Below, piece by piece: positions 27,398-36,825 of a DNA stretch of 46,030 nucleotides. Where the stretch lies: assembly GCA_005882315.1 (NCBI GenBank), contig VBAR01000009.1:1-46030 (forward strand), given 5' to 3'. This DNA is from Bacteroidota bacterium. Its GTDB lineage: Bacteria > Bacteroidota > Bacteroidia > Chitinophagales > Chitinophagaceae. A program made the position numbers and the translations under genes. The notes under the pieces were generated by a model. That model saw only the letters and a program-made list of their open reading frames with translations. It did not search any database and was not told the DNA's origin. Every line of letters begins with the position of its first letter. The first letter of the stretch is position 1.

Positions 27398-27429
27398 CAA
27401 AGGTAGGGTTGGGCACTCTATCAGCCAAA
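27398..27429 (-). promoter_or_regulatory. rpsT promoter (Bacteroidota consensus)
   Basis: Read on the minus strand, TTTG (27426-27429), a 20-base spacer and TACCTTTG (27398-27405) match the TTTG-N19-21-TAnnTTTG promoter of this phylum exactly. Transcription would begin near 27390, about 15 bases before the rpsT ATG. Confidence 0.8.
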
Positions 27430-27621
27430 TTTTCAAGACTTTAATTATAAAAAAGCTGCCCACACTCTGAACGGCAGATAAATCAAATTCAGAAACCCAA
27501 TAAGGCCATTTTTCTGAACTCCGTAAAGCCCTCAAAATGACGGCTTTTTCGGTTTTTTGGCTGATATTTGCCTTCAACCCCGCCCATTACCATTTAAGTG
27601 GAAAAGGAGTTAGAAACTGAA

Positions 27622-30372
27622 ATGAAAGACTTCCAATACATCACTTCGCAGCACCCACAGTATATCGAGAGCTTATACCAGGATTTTGTAAAAGACCCTG
27701 CAAGCGTTGACCCTGAGTTAAGAAAATTTTTTGAAGGATTTGATTTTGCCATCGGCAGTCATGCTACAAATGGTAAGACAACTACTGCAGAGCCTATAAA
27801 AGCAGCAACTGTCTCTGGTATTGACTGGATGCGTGAAATAAGTGTGTACCGAATGATCCTTGGTTACCGCAACAAAGCCCACCTGATCGCAAAAACAAAC
27901 CCTATACGTAAAAGAAAAGATAGGGGGGCTAATCTTGAATTAAGCTTTTTCAATTTTACAGAAGCTGATCTTGATAAGGAGTTTAATGCAGGTAATCTTA
28001 TAGGCCTTGGCAAAACAAGTTTGAAAAATATTCTTGCGCATCTCCAAAAAATTTATGCCGGGCATGTAGGTATTGAATTTAAATATATCAGTAACCAGGA
28101 CAAAGTTGATTTTCTTACCAGCGCCATGGAAAAAGATTTTTCAAAACAATTGCCGCTTGAAAAAAGAAAAAGAATACTTGAAAAATTGAACGAGGGTGTA
28201 ATGTTTGAAAAATTTTTGCACACAAAATATGTCGGTCAAAAAAGATTTTCGCTGGAAGGAGGGGAGACGACGATTGCAGCGTTAGATGCCATTATTAATA
28301 CCGGTGCGGATAATGATGTGCATGAAGTAGTGATCGGTATGGCCCATCGCGGAAGACTGAATGTGTTGGCGAATATTATGGGTAAAACCTATGAACAGAT
28401 ATTTAGTGAGTTTGAAGGCACAGCGAAACTGGATCAAACAATGGGTAGTGGCGACGTAAAGTATCATATGGGTTATGGAAGTGTAGTAACAACTCCCGAT
28501 AACAGAACGATGCATCTGAAGCTGATGCCTAATCCTTCACATCTTGAAGCAGTAAATCCTGTGGTGGTTGGTTTTGCGAGAGCCAAGGCAGATGTTATGT
28601 ATCATAGTAAGTTTGATAAAATATTGCCGATATTGATTCATGGTGACGCATCAATAGCCGGGCAGGGAATTGTGTATGAAGTTTTGCAGATGAGTTATCT
28701 GAACGGTTATTATACAGGCGGTACCATTCATTTTGTTATTAATAACCAAATTGGATTTACAACTGACTTTGATGATGCAAGAAGTTCTGATTATTGTACA
28801 TCACTGGCTGCTGCAATTCAGGCACCTGTTTTTCATGTAAATGGTGATGATCCGGAAGCAGTAGTAAAATGTGCTGAGATAGCTACCCGTTATCGTCAGC
28901 AATTCAATAGCGATGTATTTATTGATATGGTTTGTTACCGTAAGCATGGACATAATGAAGGCGATGACCCTAAGTTTACACAACCTCAATTGTATGCACT
29001 AATTGATAAACATCCGAATCCGCGGGAAGTATATATAAAATATTTATTGGAGAATGGCGAGGAAGATGCACAGGAGCTGGCGAAAGAAATGGAGAAAAAA
29101 TTCTGGGCTGATCTGCAGGAACGTTTAGATGAAGTGAAACAAAACCCATTACCTTATCAATATCAGCCACCGGAGCTGGAATGGAAAAAGTTGCGTCGTG
29201 CCACAATACAGGATTTCGATCAGTCTCCTGTAACTGCTATCAATGAAAATGATTTTAAGAAAATATTTGATGCCATTATGAAATGGCCTGATGATTTCAA
29301 GCCACTAAAAAAAGTAGAGAAGATCATCCAGGATAAGATCAAATTATTTCAGAATGAAAATAAAGTAGATTGGGCTACAGGTGAGCTGATGGCTTATGCA
29401 AGTTTATTGCTGGATGGAAAGAATGTTCGCATGAGTGGACAGGATGTAAGGCGAGGAACATTCAGTCACCGCCACGCCGTTTTGCGTGATGATGAGAATA
29501 ACAAAGCATACAATCGTCTTAGCCGGATAGATGGAGCTACTGGAAGATTCAGAATTTATAATTCATTATTGAGTGAATACGGTGTATTGGGTTTTGAATA
29601 TGGTTATGCAATGGCTAATCCCAATACACTCGTTTTATGGGAGGCACAGTTTGGAGATTTTAGTAATGGTGCACAAACTATGATCGATCAATTCATAAGT
29701 GCAGGTGAACAGAAATGGAACCGGATGAACGGGGTTACGATGCTGCTGCCGCATGGATATGAAGGACAGGGGCCTGAGCATAGCAGTGCAAGATTGGAAC
29801 GCTTTCTTCAGCAATGTGCTGAACTCAATATTATTGTTACAAATATTACAACATCTGCAAACCTGTTTCATGCATTGAGAAGACAATTGGCATGGCCGTT
29901 TAGAAAACCGCTGATCAATTTTTCACCGAAAGCAAATCTTCGTCACCCGGGTTCATACTCAGCTATGAATGATTTTGTGAATGGTGCATTTAAAGAAGTT
30001 ATTGATGATAATTATGCTGATGCTTCAAAAGTGAACAAGGTTTTATTCTGTAGTGGTAAAATTTATTTTGACCTGGCTGAAAGACAACAAAAAGAAAACA
30101 GGAATGATGTTGCTATCATTCGAATGGAACAAATATATCCATTGCCGGAAAAACAATTAGAAGATTTATATAAAAAGTACAGTAAGGCCACATGGTTCTG
30201 GGTGCAGGAAGAACCTTTGAATATGGGAGCAGCATCCTTCTTGCAAATGAACCTGAAAAGTATTAACTATGGAGTGATCAGTCGCCAACCATCTGCATCA
30301 ACAGCAACAGGCTATAATAAAGTGCATGTGCAGGAGCAGGCAGAGATCGTGGAAACAGCTTTTTCTATTTGA
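27622..30372 (+). CDS. sucA: 2-oxoglutarate dehydrogenase E1 component
   Basis: The thiamine-diphosphate-dependent decarboxylase of the 2-oxoglutarate dehydrogenase complex in the TCA cycle. I start at the ATG 27622 ('MKDFQYITSQHPQYIESLYQ'), the usual N-terminus; a GTG at 27598 would add eight residues. Length is 916 residues, normal for the family. Motifs include 'IGMAHRGRLNVL', 'HGDASIAGQGIVYEVLQM', the ThDP-binding region 'FHVNGDDPEAVVKC', 'CYRKHGHNEGDDPKFTQP' and the transketolase-like second half with 'RGTFSHRHAVL' and 'LPHGYEGQGPEHSSAR'. The N-terminal E1 segment with 'RKFFEGFDF' is the typical docking arm for E2. sucB follows 24 bases later in the same operon. Confidence 0.97.
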   Translation: MKDFQYITSQHPQYIESLYQDFVKDPASVDPELRKFFEGFDFAIGSHATNGKTTTAEPIKAATVSGIDWMREISVYRMILGYRNKAHLIAKTNPIRKRKDRGANLELSFFNFTEADLDKEFNAGNLIGLGKTSLKNILAHLQKIYAGHVGIEFKYISNQDKVDFLTSAMEKDFSKQLPLEKRKRILEKLNEGVMFEKFLHTKYVGQKRFSLEGGETTIAALDAIINTGADNDVHEVVIGMAHRGRLNVLANIMGKTYEQIFSEFEGTAKLDQTMGSGDVKYHMGYGSVVTTPDNRTMHLKLMPNPSHLEAVNPVVVGFARAKADVMYHSKFDKILPILIHGDASIAGQGIVYEVLQMSYLNGYYTGGTIHFVINNQIGFTTDFDDARSSDYCTSLAAAIQAPVFHVNGDDPEAVVKCAEIATRYRQQFNSDVFIDMVCYRKHGHNEGDDPKFTQPQLYALIDKHPNPREVYIKYLLENGEEDAQELAKEMEKKFWADLQERLDEVKQNPLPYQYQPPELEWKKLRRATIQDFDQSPVTAINENDFKKIFDAIMKWPDDFKPLKKVEKIIQDKIKLFQNENKVDWATGELMAYASLLLDGKNVRMSGQDVRRGTFSHRHAVLRDDENNKAYNRLSRIDGATGRFRIYNSLLSEYGVLGFEYGYAMANPNTLVLWEAQFGDFSNGAQTMIDQFISAGEQKWNRMNGVTMLLPHGYEGQGPEHSSARLERFLQQCAELNIIVTNITTSANLFHALRRQLAWPFRKPLINFSPKANLRHPGSYSAMNDFVNGAFKEVIDDNYADASKVNKVLFCSGKIYFDLAERQQKENRNDVAIIRMEQIYPLPEKQLEDLYKKYSKATWFWVQEEPLNMGAASFLQMNLKSINYGVISRQPSASTATGYNKVHVQEQAEIVETAFSI

Positions 30373-30396
30373 AACGAAAACTTATAATTTAGGAGT

Positions 30397-31650
30397 ATGA
30401 TTGATATAAAAGTTCCAACAGTTGGTGAATCCATAAGTGAAGTGACTTTGTTAAAATGGACAAAGAAGGATGGCGATTATGTAGAAAGAGATGAAGTGAT
30501 AGCTGAACTGGAAAGTGAGAAAGCGACATTTGAAGTAAATGCTGAAAAAGCAGGCATTATAAAATTGGCTGCTATCAGTGAAGGCGATTCAATTAAAATT
30601 GGTGATCTGCTTGCATCAATTGACGAATCGGCAGCAAAACCTGCTGCTTCAAATGGTAAACCAGTTGAGGAAAAGTCAGTAGACGCTAGCCAGGAGTCAG
30701 GAGCTAAGAAAACTGAATCAAAAAAGGAAACTAAGAAGGAAGAAAAGAAATCAGAGTTTGTTGCAGATGTAAAAGCCTCACCTGTTGCTGCAGCAATGAT
30801 GGCTGATAAAAAAGTGGATCCGAAGAAAGTTACTCCAAGCGGCCCCGAAGGAAAGATTTTGAAAGACGATGTATTGGCTGCTTTACAAAACCCCGGAAGA
30901 AAACCCGGAGCCGCACTCAACAGCCGCAATGAAAAGGCTGAGAAGATGAGTAACCTCCGCAAAACGATTTCACGCCGGTTAGTTGAAGCAAAGAATACAA
31001 CGGCGATGCTCACTACTTTCAATGAAGTGAACATGCAGCCTATTATGGATATCCGAAATCAATACAAGGAAAAGTTCAAAGAGATCCATGGTGTTGGCCT
31101 GGGCTTTATGAGTTTCTTTGCAAAGGCTTGTACCTATGCATTGCAGGAATGGCCTTCAGTAAATGCCTATGTCGACGGTGATAATCTTATTTATCATGAT
31201 TACTGTGACATATCGATTGCCGTTTCTACACCAAGAGGATTGACTGTGCCGGTGATAAGAAATGCAGAAAGCATGAGTATGGCAGATATAGAAAGAAAAG
31301 TTGTAGAGCTGGCAGGCAAAGCAAGAGATGGTAAATTAACAACAGAAGATCTGCAAGGCGGCACGTTTACAATTACCAACGGTGGAGTTTTTGGTTCTTT
31401 ATTAAGTACACCCATTATTAATATTCCTCAGTCAGCTATTCTCGGAATGCATAAAATAGAGGAGAGGCCGGTAGTAGAGAAGGGGCAGATAGTAATAAAA
31501 CCGATGATGTATGTAGCATTGAGTTATGATCATAGAGTAATTGACGGAAGAGAAAGTGTAAGTTTTTTGGTGAGAGTAAAAGAATTACTCGAGAATCCAC
31601 AACTGATGTTGTTTGGTAAAGACCCTGTAAAAACTTTATTGGAATTATAA
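30397..31650 (+). CDS. sucB: Dihydrolipoyllysine-residue succinyltransferase (E2)
   Basis: The E2 core of the 2-oxoglutarate dehydrogenase complex transfers the succinyl group from lipoyl-lysine to CoA. Domains in order: lipoyl domain (1-77; attachment Lys42 in '[11 protein letters not shown]'), a Lys/Glu/Ala-rich flexible linker (about 85-125), a peripheral subunit-binding domain ('[20 protein letters not shown]', then '[15 protein letters not shown]') and the catalytic domain. The active-site 'HRVIDGRE' gives His379 and Asp383, and the chain ends in the characteristic 'LLEL'. Length of 417 residues is normal. It is 24 bases downstream of sucA. E3 (dihydrolipoamide dehydrogenase) is not encoded in the window. 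Confidence 0.97.
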   Translation: MIDIKVPTVGESISEVTLLKWTKKDGDYVERDEVIAELESEKATFEVNAEKAGIIKLAAISEGDSIKIGDLLASIDESAAKPAASNGKPVEEKSVDASQESGAKKTESKKETKKEEKKSEFVADVKASPVAAAMMADKKVDPKKVTPSGPEGKILKDDVLAALQNPGRKPGAALNSRNEKAEKMSNLRKTISRRLVEAKNTTAMLTTFNEVNMQPIMDIRNQYKEKFKEIHGVGLGFMSFFAKACTYALQEWPSVNAYVDGDNLIYHDYCDISIAVSTPRGLTVPVIRNAESMSMADIERKVVELAGKARDGKLTTEDLQGGTFTITNGGVFGSLLSTPIINIPQSAILGMHKIEERPVVEKGQIVIKPMMYVALSYDHRVIDGRESVSFLVRVKELLENPQLMLFGKDPVKTLLEL

Positions 31651-31659
31651 TTTTAGCTC

Positions 31660-32514
31660 ATGAAAAAACAGTTATTATTTTTCTTGTCAATCATTATTTT
31701 TCTTGCTTCATGCAAGAAAGAAGTTGATTATGCCCCAGGTGGCGGAGGAGGAGGTGGTGGTACAACTAATCAGAAGCTGGTTCGTATAGGTACACGCAGT
31801 GGTGCTGATACTACTACTACTGATTACAATTATAATACAGCAGGCAAACTGATCCGCCAGTATACAGGGGGTAATGTGCAGGGTACGGCTTATTTCTTTG
31901 AAACAAAACTCAACCGTAATGGATCAGGTATTATAACAAGTGTAGTACTTAAAAGCGACCAGTTTGCTGCATTGGGTGTTGATAGTATTGTAACAGTTGT
32001 TAAATATAATACCGGCACATCAAAATATACAGGAACGATAACAGCGTTAACAATATTTGGATTTGCTTTGAAGGATAGCGCTGTTTTCACTTACGATGGC
32101 TCAGGAAAAATTACACAACAAGAATCTTTTTCAGCAGACCCAATTACCGGGATATACCAGAAAGCATCCAAAGATGTTTACACTTACCTGGCCAGTGGTA
32201 ATGTTGGCAACGAAAAATATTATCAATGGAATGATATTACTTTAAGCTATGATTTATCTGAGGAATATACAGAAGAGTATGATACTAAGGTGAGTCCTTT
32301 ACAGATGGGTATAGAAGCGATCTTTTTGGGTGACCTAGTTCTTGCTGCAACCAATAATCTCACAAAAAGCATTTATGTGGATGCCACTGACCCGTCTAAT
32401 AATGAGACTACATCTCTTACTTATACTTATAACACTTCTAATAAACCTGCTAATGCTGTTTCAACTGTTACTCCGGGCGGAGCAGTAACAATAGTAACAT
32501 ATACTTACCAGTAA
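31660..32514 (+). CDS. Lipoprotein with Gly-rich linker and YD-like beta repeats
   Basis: A 284-residue protein with lipobox 'LASC' (Cys18) and the charged 'CKKEVDY' start. A run of eight glycines at about 28-35 acts as a flexible linker, followed by a repetitive beta-rich domain with strands such as 'TDYNYNTAGKLIRQY', 'FTYDGSGKITQQ' and 'LTYTYNTSNKP'. This resembles the YD/Rhs-like or DUF4595-type lipoproteins of Bacteroidota; the function is unknown. It starts 9 bases after sucB and is followed by a strong terminator, so it probably rides on the sucAB transcript. That is an odd place for a surface lipoprotein. Confidence 0.82.
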   Translation: MKKQLLFFLSIIIFLASCKKEVDYAPGGGGGGGGTTNQKLVRIGTRSGADTTTTDYNYNTAGKLIRQYTGGNVQGTAYFFETKLNRNGSGIITSVVLKSDQFAALGVDSIVTVVKYNTGTSKYTGTITALTIFGFALKDSAVFTYDGSGKITQQESFSADPITGIYQKASKDVYTYLASGNVGNEKYYQWNDITLSYDLSEEYTEEYDTKVSPLQMGIEAIFLGDLVLAATNNLTKSIYVDATDPSNNETTSLTYTYNTSNKPANAVSTVTPGGAVTIVTYTYQ

Positions 32515-32531
32515 AAAGAGTTTAGTCAATG

Positions 32532-32567
32532 AAAAAGCGGTTGCAGGATTGCAACCGCTTTTTGTTT
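32532..32567 (+). terminator. Terminator of the sucA-sucB-lipoprotein operon
   Basis: A perfect 14-bp stem (AAAAAGCGGTTGCA / TGCAACCGCTTTTT, four-base loop GGAT) at 32532-32563 is followed by T-rich sequence. It ends only about 11 bases before the next start codon and could work in both directions. Confidence 0.93.
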
Positions 32568-32577
32568 TCTTTGCATT

Positions 32578-33771
32578 ATGAGCAGATATCATTCATATCT
32601 CAACAGTGCTATAAGAATTATAGAGCAATACAAAGGAGAGGAGCCATTTGCTTCTTTCCTGAAAAAGCATTTTGCAGCGAATAAAAAATATGGATCAAAA
32701 GACAGAAAGCAGATAGCTCATTTGTGTTATTGTTGTTTTCGTTTGGGTAAAACAGCTTCTGGGTTGGTTGCTGAAGAAAGATTTTTAACTGCTTTATTTC
32801 TTTGTTCTGATTCATCTAATGAAATACTGACTGCACTAAAACCGGAATGGAATGAAAAGGTTAGTTTACCTGTTGAAGAAAAATGCTCAATACTCAATAT
32901 TCAATTTTCAGCGTCCGATATATTTCAATGGAATGATGAATTAAGTAGTGCTATTGATCATGAAAAATTTGCCAGATCATTTCTCACACAACCGGATTTA
33001 TTTTTAAGAATAAGACCCGGGCAAATAGAAATTGTTCTGAAAAAATTGGAAAGTGCAGGGGTGCAATATCAATTTGACGGGAATAATTGTATTAGTTTAT
33101 CAAATTCAACTAAACTTGAAGATATACTCGGGCTGGATAAAGAAGTTGTGATACAGGATTACAGTTCACAGCAGATTGGTGAGTTTTTAAAATTGATAAA
33201 GGATGATTTAATCCCGAAAGCTTTCGGGACACCGTTAAAGGTTTGGGACTGCTGCGCCGCAAGCGGGGGTAAATCTATTCTTGTAAAAGACATATTGGGT
33301 GAATTAGATCTAACTGTGAGTGATATACGTGAAAGCATTCTTGCTAACCTTAAAAAAAGATTTAATGAAGCCGGTATAACAAAGTATAGATCCGTTATTG
33401 CTGATCTTACTGCATCAAATATCAGGTCTTCAATACTAAGTCTTCAACCTTCTGTAATCATAGCGGATGTGCCCTGTAGTGGAAGCGGTACATGGGCAAG
33501 AACCCCTGAGCAATTGACTTTTTTCAAAACAAGTGAAATTGAAAGATACAGTTCGTTGCAAAAGAAAATTATCAGCAATACAATTACTCAACTTATGCCG
33601 GGTGGCTATTTTCTATATATCACCTGCTCCGTTTTTAAAAATGAAAATGAAGAGAATGTCGAGTTTATAAAAAAAGAATTCCATCTTGATCTGATAAAGA
33701 TGGAATTGCTGAAAGGTTATGATAAAAAAGCAGACACGATGTTTGCTGCTTTATTCAGGCGTTCTTTATAG
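32578..33771 (+). CDS. RsmB/NOP-family RNA (cytosine-C5) methyltransferase
   Basis: A 397-residue protein. The N-terminal third is helical and NusB-like in size. The SAM-dependent methyltransferase domain has 'VWDCCAASGGKSILVKDIL' (motif I, near 222-240), 'IADVPCSGSGTWARTPEQL' (motif IV, Cys300) and 'LYITCSVFKNENEENVEFI' (motif VI, Cys350). The two cysteines are the catalytic pair of rRNA m5C methyltransferases; by family it probably modifies 16S rRNA, although the exact cytosine cannot be assigned. An 18-bp perfect palindrome lies within the gene at 33212-33229. It starts about 11 bases after a terminator, and its stop overlaps the stop of the converging protease gene by six bases. Confidence 0.92.
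   Translation: MSRYHSYLNSAIRIIEQYKGEEPFASFLKKHFAANKKYGSKDRKQIAHLCYCCFRLGKTASGLVAEERFLTALFLCSDSSNEILTALKPEWNEKVSLPVEEKCSILNIQFSASDIFQWNDELSSAIDHEKFARSFLTQPDLFLRIRPGQIEIVLKKLESAGVQYQFDGNNCISLSNSTKLEDILGLDKEVVIQDYSSQQIGEFLKLIKDDLIPKAFGTPLKVWDCCAASGGKSILVKDILGELDLTVSDIRESILANLKKRFNEAGITKYRSVIADLTASNIRSSILSLQPSVIIADVPCSGSGTWARTPEQLTFFKTSEIERYSSLQKKIISNTITQLMPGGYFLYITCSVFKNENEENVEFIKKEFHLDLIKMELLKGYDKKADTMFAALFRRSL
33212..33229. repeat. 18-bp perfect palindrome TCCCGAAAGCTTTCGGGA inside a CDS
   Basis: The palindrome is in frame within the methyltransferase gene, encoding 'IPKAFG' just before motif I. Palindromes of this form (CCCGAnAGCTnTCGGG) are, as far as I recall, dispersed repeats in Bacteroidota; only one copy is visible here. 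Confidence 0.7.
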
Positions 33772-35784
33772 TTTTATCCATTCTTCTGTTGAGATAACTT
33801 TCTTATCGTTATATACAGTTATATAATATTTTCCTTTACCGAATTTGAGATAAGGAATTTCAATTGTTGTTTTCCCGCTTCCTTTTGAAGTTTTTAACTG
33901 GTGCATCAGTCTTCCTTTTGAATCATGAATTACGATCGTCATTTGCGACACTGCATAAGGTGTTTCTATAACAAGATTGGTAACAGATGAAGATGGATTG
34001 GGAAATACAGAAACTTTTTCGCTGTTGGGATTAGCGCCACCTGTTCCGGTTGTTGTGCATGCTGTTGCAAGATTAATACTTGTTGTGTCGATATACTCAA
34101 ATGCCAATTCTGCTGCGCTGGTATCAATAAATTGTTTGATGCGGTATTCTATTGTGCCTGATGAAACATTCGTCAGGGTATTTATGAATTGATAATTCCT
34201 GGTTCCTAATAATATATTTCCTGCAGTAGCAGCCACATCTGCGATTTTTATAAAGGTAGCATCACCCGGAGCCTTTCTTTCAATTTCATAACGCATAGCA
34301 CTCACATCCTTTGTGCTCCAGTTTAATGTCACATTGCATACATTCAATGTTGATGATGAAGTGGCATAGTCTCGCAATAAAGCACCAAATGCTTTTTTCA
34401 TATTCGGGATTCCATAACCGATACTATCATTTGGATTTGTAAAACGGCTACCTGCTTCTTTAAGTGCTCTTACGATCCGCATATTATTATACTCTGGAAA
34501 ACCTTGCCATAAACAAGTTCCTAAACCAGCCATATTCGGACAAGCAAATGATGTTCCATTACCGCTGGCAACTGTATTACTTGTTGTTTGGATTCTTGCA
34601 CCTACACCAACAGAAGCTACTTCCGGTTTTACCTGCCCATCAGATGAAGGTCCGAGACTGGTAAAATTTCCCGCAACTCCATTGGTGCCTACTGCACCTA
34701 CTGCTACAACACTATCTGCATCTGAAGGAGTAATGATAAAATGCCATGCTCCATTACCTTCATTACCTGCTGCATTAAAAAAGAGGATTCCTTTTTTTGC
34801 AGCAAGATCAGCACCCCTTGCACTAATAGTAGTGTTGCCATTCATATTGGCATAGGTATAATTAAGTGATGGATCATCAAATTCAAAATAACCGAGTGAT
34901 GCGGAAATTATATCGGCACCTGTACTGTCAGCTCTTTCCATTCCACATACCATATTGTGTTCTTCAATAGGAAATTCGCTGCCGGTATCTTCTGTACGGT
35001 ATAAATAAAAATTTGCTTTGGGTGCTTTACCCATAAATACACCGGGAATATTGGCACATATAATGGATAAGCATTGCATACCATGCGGATGATCGTCATT
35101 CACATTTGTATTGCTACTTACAAAATCCCATGTACCCAATACCTGGTTATTTATAATGATGCTGTCCATTGCATCCAATGTCTGGTAATTAAAAAATCCG
35201 CCGTCTAGAATAGCGATCTGCATACCCTGCCCACGCAACCCGATATTGTGAAGGAATTGTCCTTTATGCAAATTGATCTCATTGAAAGACGCAGCACCAT
35301 AATTAAAAAAATCTGCTGTTGTTTGTGTTACTCTTAGCTGCGATTGTTCTGAAGATACAAGCTGTTCTTCAAGAAAAAATTTATCCGGCTGCAATCTTCC
35401 GCTTCCTCCTGAATGTTTAGCGGCGAGCACAGATACGCTTTCAACAAAAGGCATTGCGCTAATAGTACTGACCGCTGTATTTACACCCGTTGTATCAATA
35501 CTTAATTGGTTCAACCATTTCGAAACATTCAAAACTGTAACACCGGGTATCGCTGCAATTTGTGCAACAAATGAAGGATTAACAGGAAGATCAGTACTGT
35601 CAATAGCAATACCGTATCTCGTTCTGCGATCAATGGCACGTTGTGACAAATATGCAGTCGGGTTGGCAATAGTAAATGGTGTACCACCCTTATGTTTAAA
35701 TTTTACAAGAAAACGAGTAGGCTGGGCTTCGATAGTTTCAGCAAAGAGTAACAGACTTATTAAAGCAATAATTGTTTTTTTCAT
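33766..35784 (-). CDS. S8 (subtilisin-like) serine protease with T9SS sorting domain
   Basis: A 672-residue secreted protease. I use the ATG at 35784, which begins the signal peptide ('MKKTIIALISLLLFAETIEA'). A longer frame starting at 35847 would place the -7 box 35803-35810 inside the gene. The catalytic triad is Asp194 ('AILDGGFF'), His234 ('DDHPHGMQ') and Ser412 ('GNGTSFACPNMAG'), with oxyanion Asn341 in 'NAAGNEG'. A beta-sandwich of about 110 residues follows. The C-terminal 75 residues, starting 'VSVFPNPSSS' and ending 'STEEWIKL', are a type A sorting domain for the type IX secretion system, so the enzyme should reach the cell surface or medium. Confidence 0.94.
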   Translation of the reverse strand: MKKTIIALISLLLFAETIEAQPTRFLVKFKHKGGTPFTIANPTAYLSQRAIDRRTRYGIAIDSTDLPVNPSFVAQIAAIPGVTVLNVSKWLNQLSIDTTGVNTAVSTISAMPFVESVSVLAAKHSGGSGRLQPDKFFLEEQLVSSEQSQLRVTQTTADFFNYGAASFNEINLHKGQFLHNIGLRGQGMQIAILDGGFFNYQTLDAMDSIIINNQVLGTWDFVSSNTNVNDDHPHGMQCLSIICANIPGVFMGKAPKANFYLYRTEDTGSEFPIEEHNMVCGMERADSTGADIISASLGYFEFDDPSLNYTYANMNGNTTISARGADLAAKKGILFFNAAGNEGNGAWHFIITPSDADSVVAVGAVGTNGVAGNFTSLGPSSDGQVKPEVASVGVGARIQTTSNTVASGNGTSFACPNMAGLGTCLWQGFPEYNNMRIVRALKEAGSRFTNPNDSIGYGIPNMKKAFGALLRDYATSSSTLNVCNVTLNWSTKDVSAMRYEIERKAPGDATFIKIADVAATAGNILLGTRNYQFINTLTNVSSGTIEYRIKQFIDTSAAELAFEYIDTTSINLATACTTTGTGGANPNSEKVSVFPNPSSSVTNLVIETPYAVSQMTIVIHDSKGRLMHQLKTSKGSGKTTIEIPYLKFGKGKYYITVYNDKKVISTEEWIKL

Positions 35785-35802
35785 GGACCGTTTTTGGCGA
35801 GC

Positions 35803-35810
35803 CAAAAATA
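35803..35810 (-). promoter_or_regulatory. -7 box of the S8 protease gene
   Basis: Read on the minus strand, TATTTTTG matches TAnnTTTG. Transcription would start near 35796, about 12 bases before the chosen ATG at 35784. No clear TTTG is present at the -33 position. It helps decide the start codon. Confidence 0.4.
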
Positions 35811-35875
35811 CTAAATCACAACGGCAAATTAAGCCTTGATTTATCAATGGTGAATTTGGTTAAAATAAGAAGAAG

Positions 35876-36694
35876 TTAATTGTGATCGATCATCCACATT
35901 TTGATGCCGAAACCAATGCGGAAAGGATCGTAATTATAAACAGGGGGAGGACCAGGGTTTACAAGGATCGGGTTAGGCTGTTGTTCCCAAAGAAAATATT
36001 CACGGTAAACAAGACCAATATCTTTCGAATATTTTTCTACGCTGCGTGCCTGTGAAGCATATGATGTAGGATCCGTATTTGGAAAATTCTCGGTTTCATC
36101 CTGCTGTTCAACAGTTAATACGTCTGAATAATTTTTTCCACCAAAAGAAAATGAGCCACCTGTTTCTTCGTAAAAATAATCCCAATCGAACATCGCATCA
36201 TCCACACTGAAATTGAATACAGGGCCATATGGGTTAGTGGGTAAAAATTTATTTCCTTTCCAGTTGTTGCCTTCACGTATGCCTAAATGAAGTTTTATAA
36301 AACGGAGATTATCGTCGTCTGTTATTTCTAATTGATCGTGCAGAACAGTTACCATATAACTTCCATAAGGTATCCATGCCTGTGCAGGAGTCCACGAAGT
36401 AGTATTAACAGAATCACGGATAAAACGAAACACTCTCCATGAAGGACGTCCTTCGTTATCTGTTATCTGCTGATCGACTAAATGTTTTACCTGGTATTTG
36501 CGTATGGCGGTAACACGGCCAAAGTTTGTGAATACAGTACTATCTAAACGATAGGTGATATATTTCCCTGTTTGCAAAGGCACATAATCAGACAATGCTT
36601 CGGTTTGAAATTCTTCAGTTTCTTTTTTACAGGAAGAAATAAAAATTGCGGCAGCAATCAAAAGATATAATCGTGAAAGTAGAGTTGCTCTCAT
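35876..36694 (-). CDS. Lipoprotein of unknown function (272 aa)
   Basis: I place the start at the ATG 36694, which gives a normal lipoprotein signal peptide ('MRATLLSRLYLLIAA') ending in lipobox 'ISSC' (Cys22) and the charged 'CKKETEE'. Upstream in-frame codons up to 36802 run into the terminator of mnmA and are unlikely to be translated. The mature protein is beta-rich with many aromatic residues ('YVPLQTGKYITYRLDS' near the start, 'MFDWDYFYEETGG' in the middle) and ends in 'GIKMWMIDHN'. I do not recognise a named domain. It lies between mnmA and the S8 protease on the same strand. Confidence 0.85.
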   Translation of the reverse strand: MRATLLSRLYLLIAAAIFISSCKKETEEFQTEALSDYVPLQTGKYITYRLDSTVFTNFGRVTAIRKYQVKHLVDQQITDNEGRPSWRVFRFIRDSVNTTSWTPAQAWIPYGSYMVTVLHDQLEITDDDNLRFIKLHLGIREGNNWKGNKFLPTNPYGPVFNFSVDDAMFDWDYFYEETGGSFSFGGKNYSDVLTVEQQDETENFPNTDPTSYASQARSVEKYSKDIGLVYREYFLWEQQPNPILVNPGPPPVYNYDPFRIGFGIKMWMIDHN

Positions 36695-36747
36695 AAGATG
36701 GTGTTCGATTTCAGGGATACAAATTTTTAAAACTGGCGCTAAGTTAA

Positions 36748-36782
36748 AAACAAAAAGCGGGGCTACATAGAGTCCCGCTTTA
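36748..36782 (-). terminator. mnmA terminator
   Basis: Read on the minus strand, AAAGCGGGACT / AGCCCCGCTTT forms an 11-bp stem (one G-U pair, six-base loop) at 36754-36781, followed by a T-rich tract. It lies 44 bases after the mnmA stop and before the lipoprotein gene. Confidence 0.85.
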
Positions 36783-36825
36783 AAACGTATTTTTTTAGGC
36801 ATTATTGCCTGAGAATCAGCTCAAA

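Noticed and set aside
30477..31034. 185-codon minus-strand frame antisense to sucB
   Set aside because: It is a shadow of the Lys/Glu/Ala-rich linker of sucB; the sense strand encodes a clear E2 enzyme.
36695..36802. Longer N-terminus for the lipoprotein at 35876-36694
   Set aside because: The extension crosses the mnmA terminator and would bury the lipoprotein signal peptide inside the chain.
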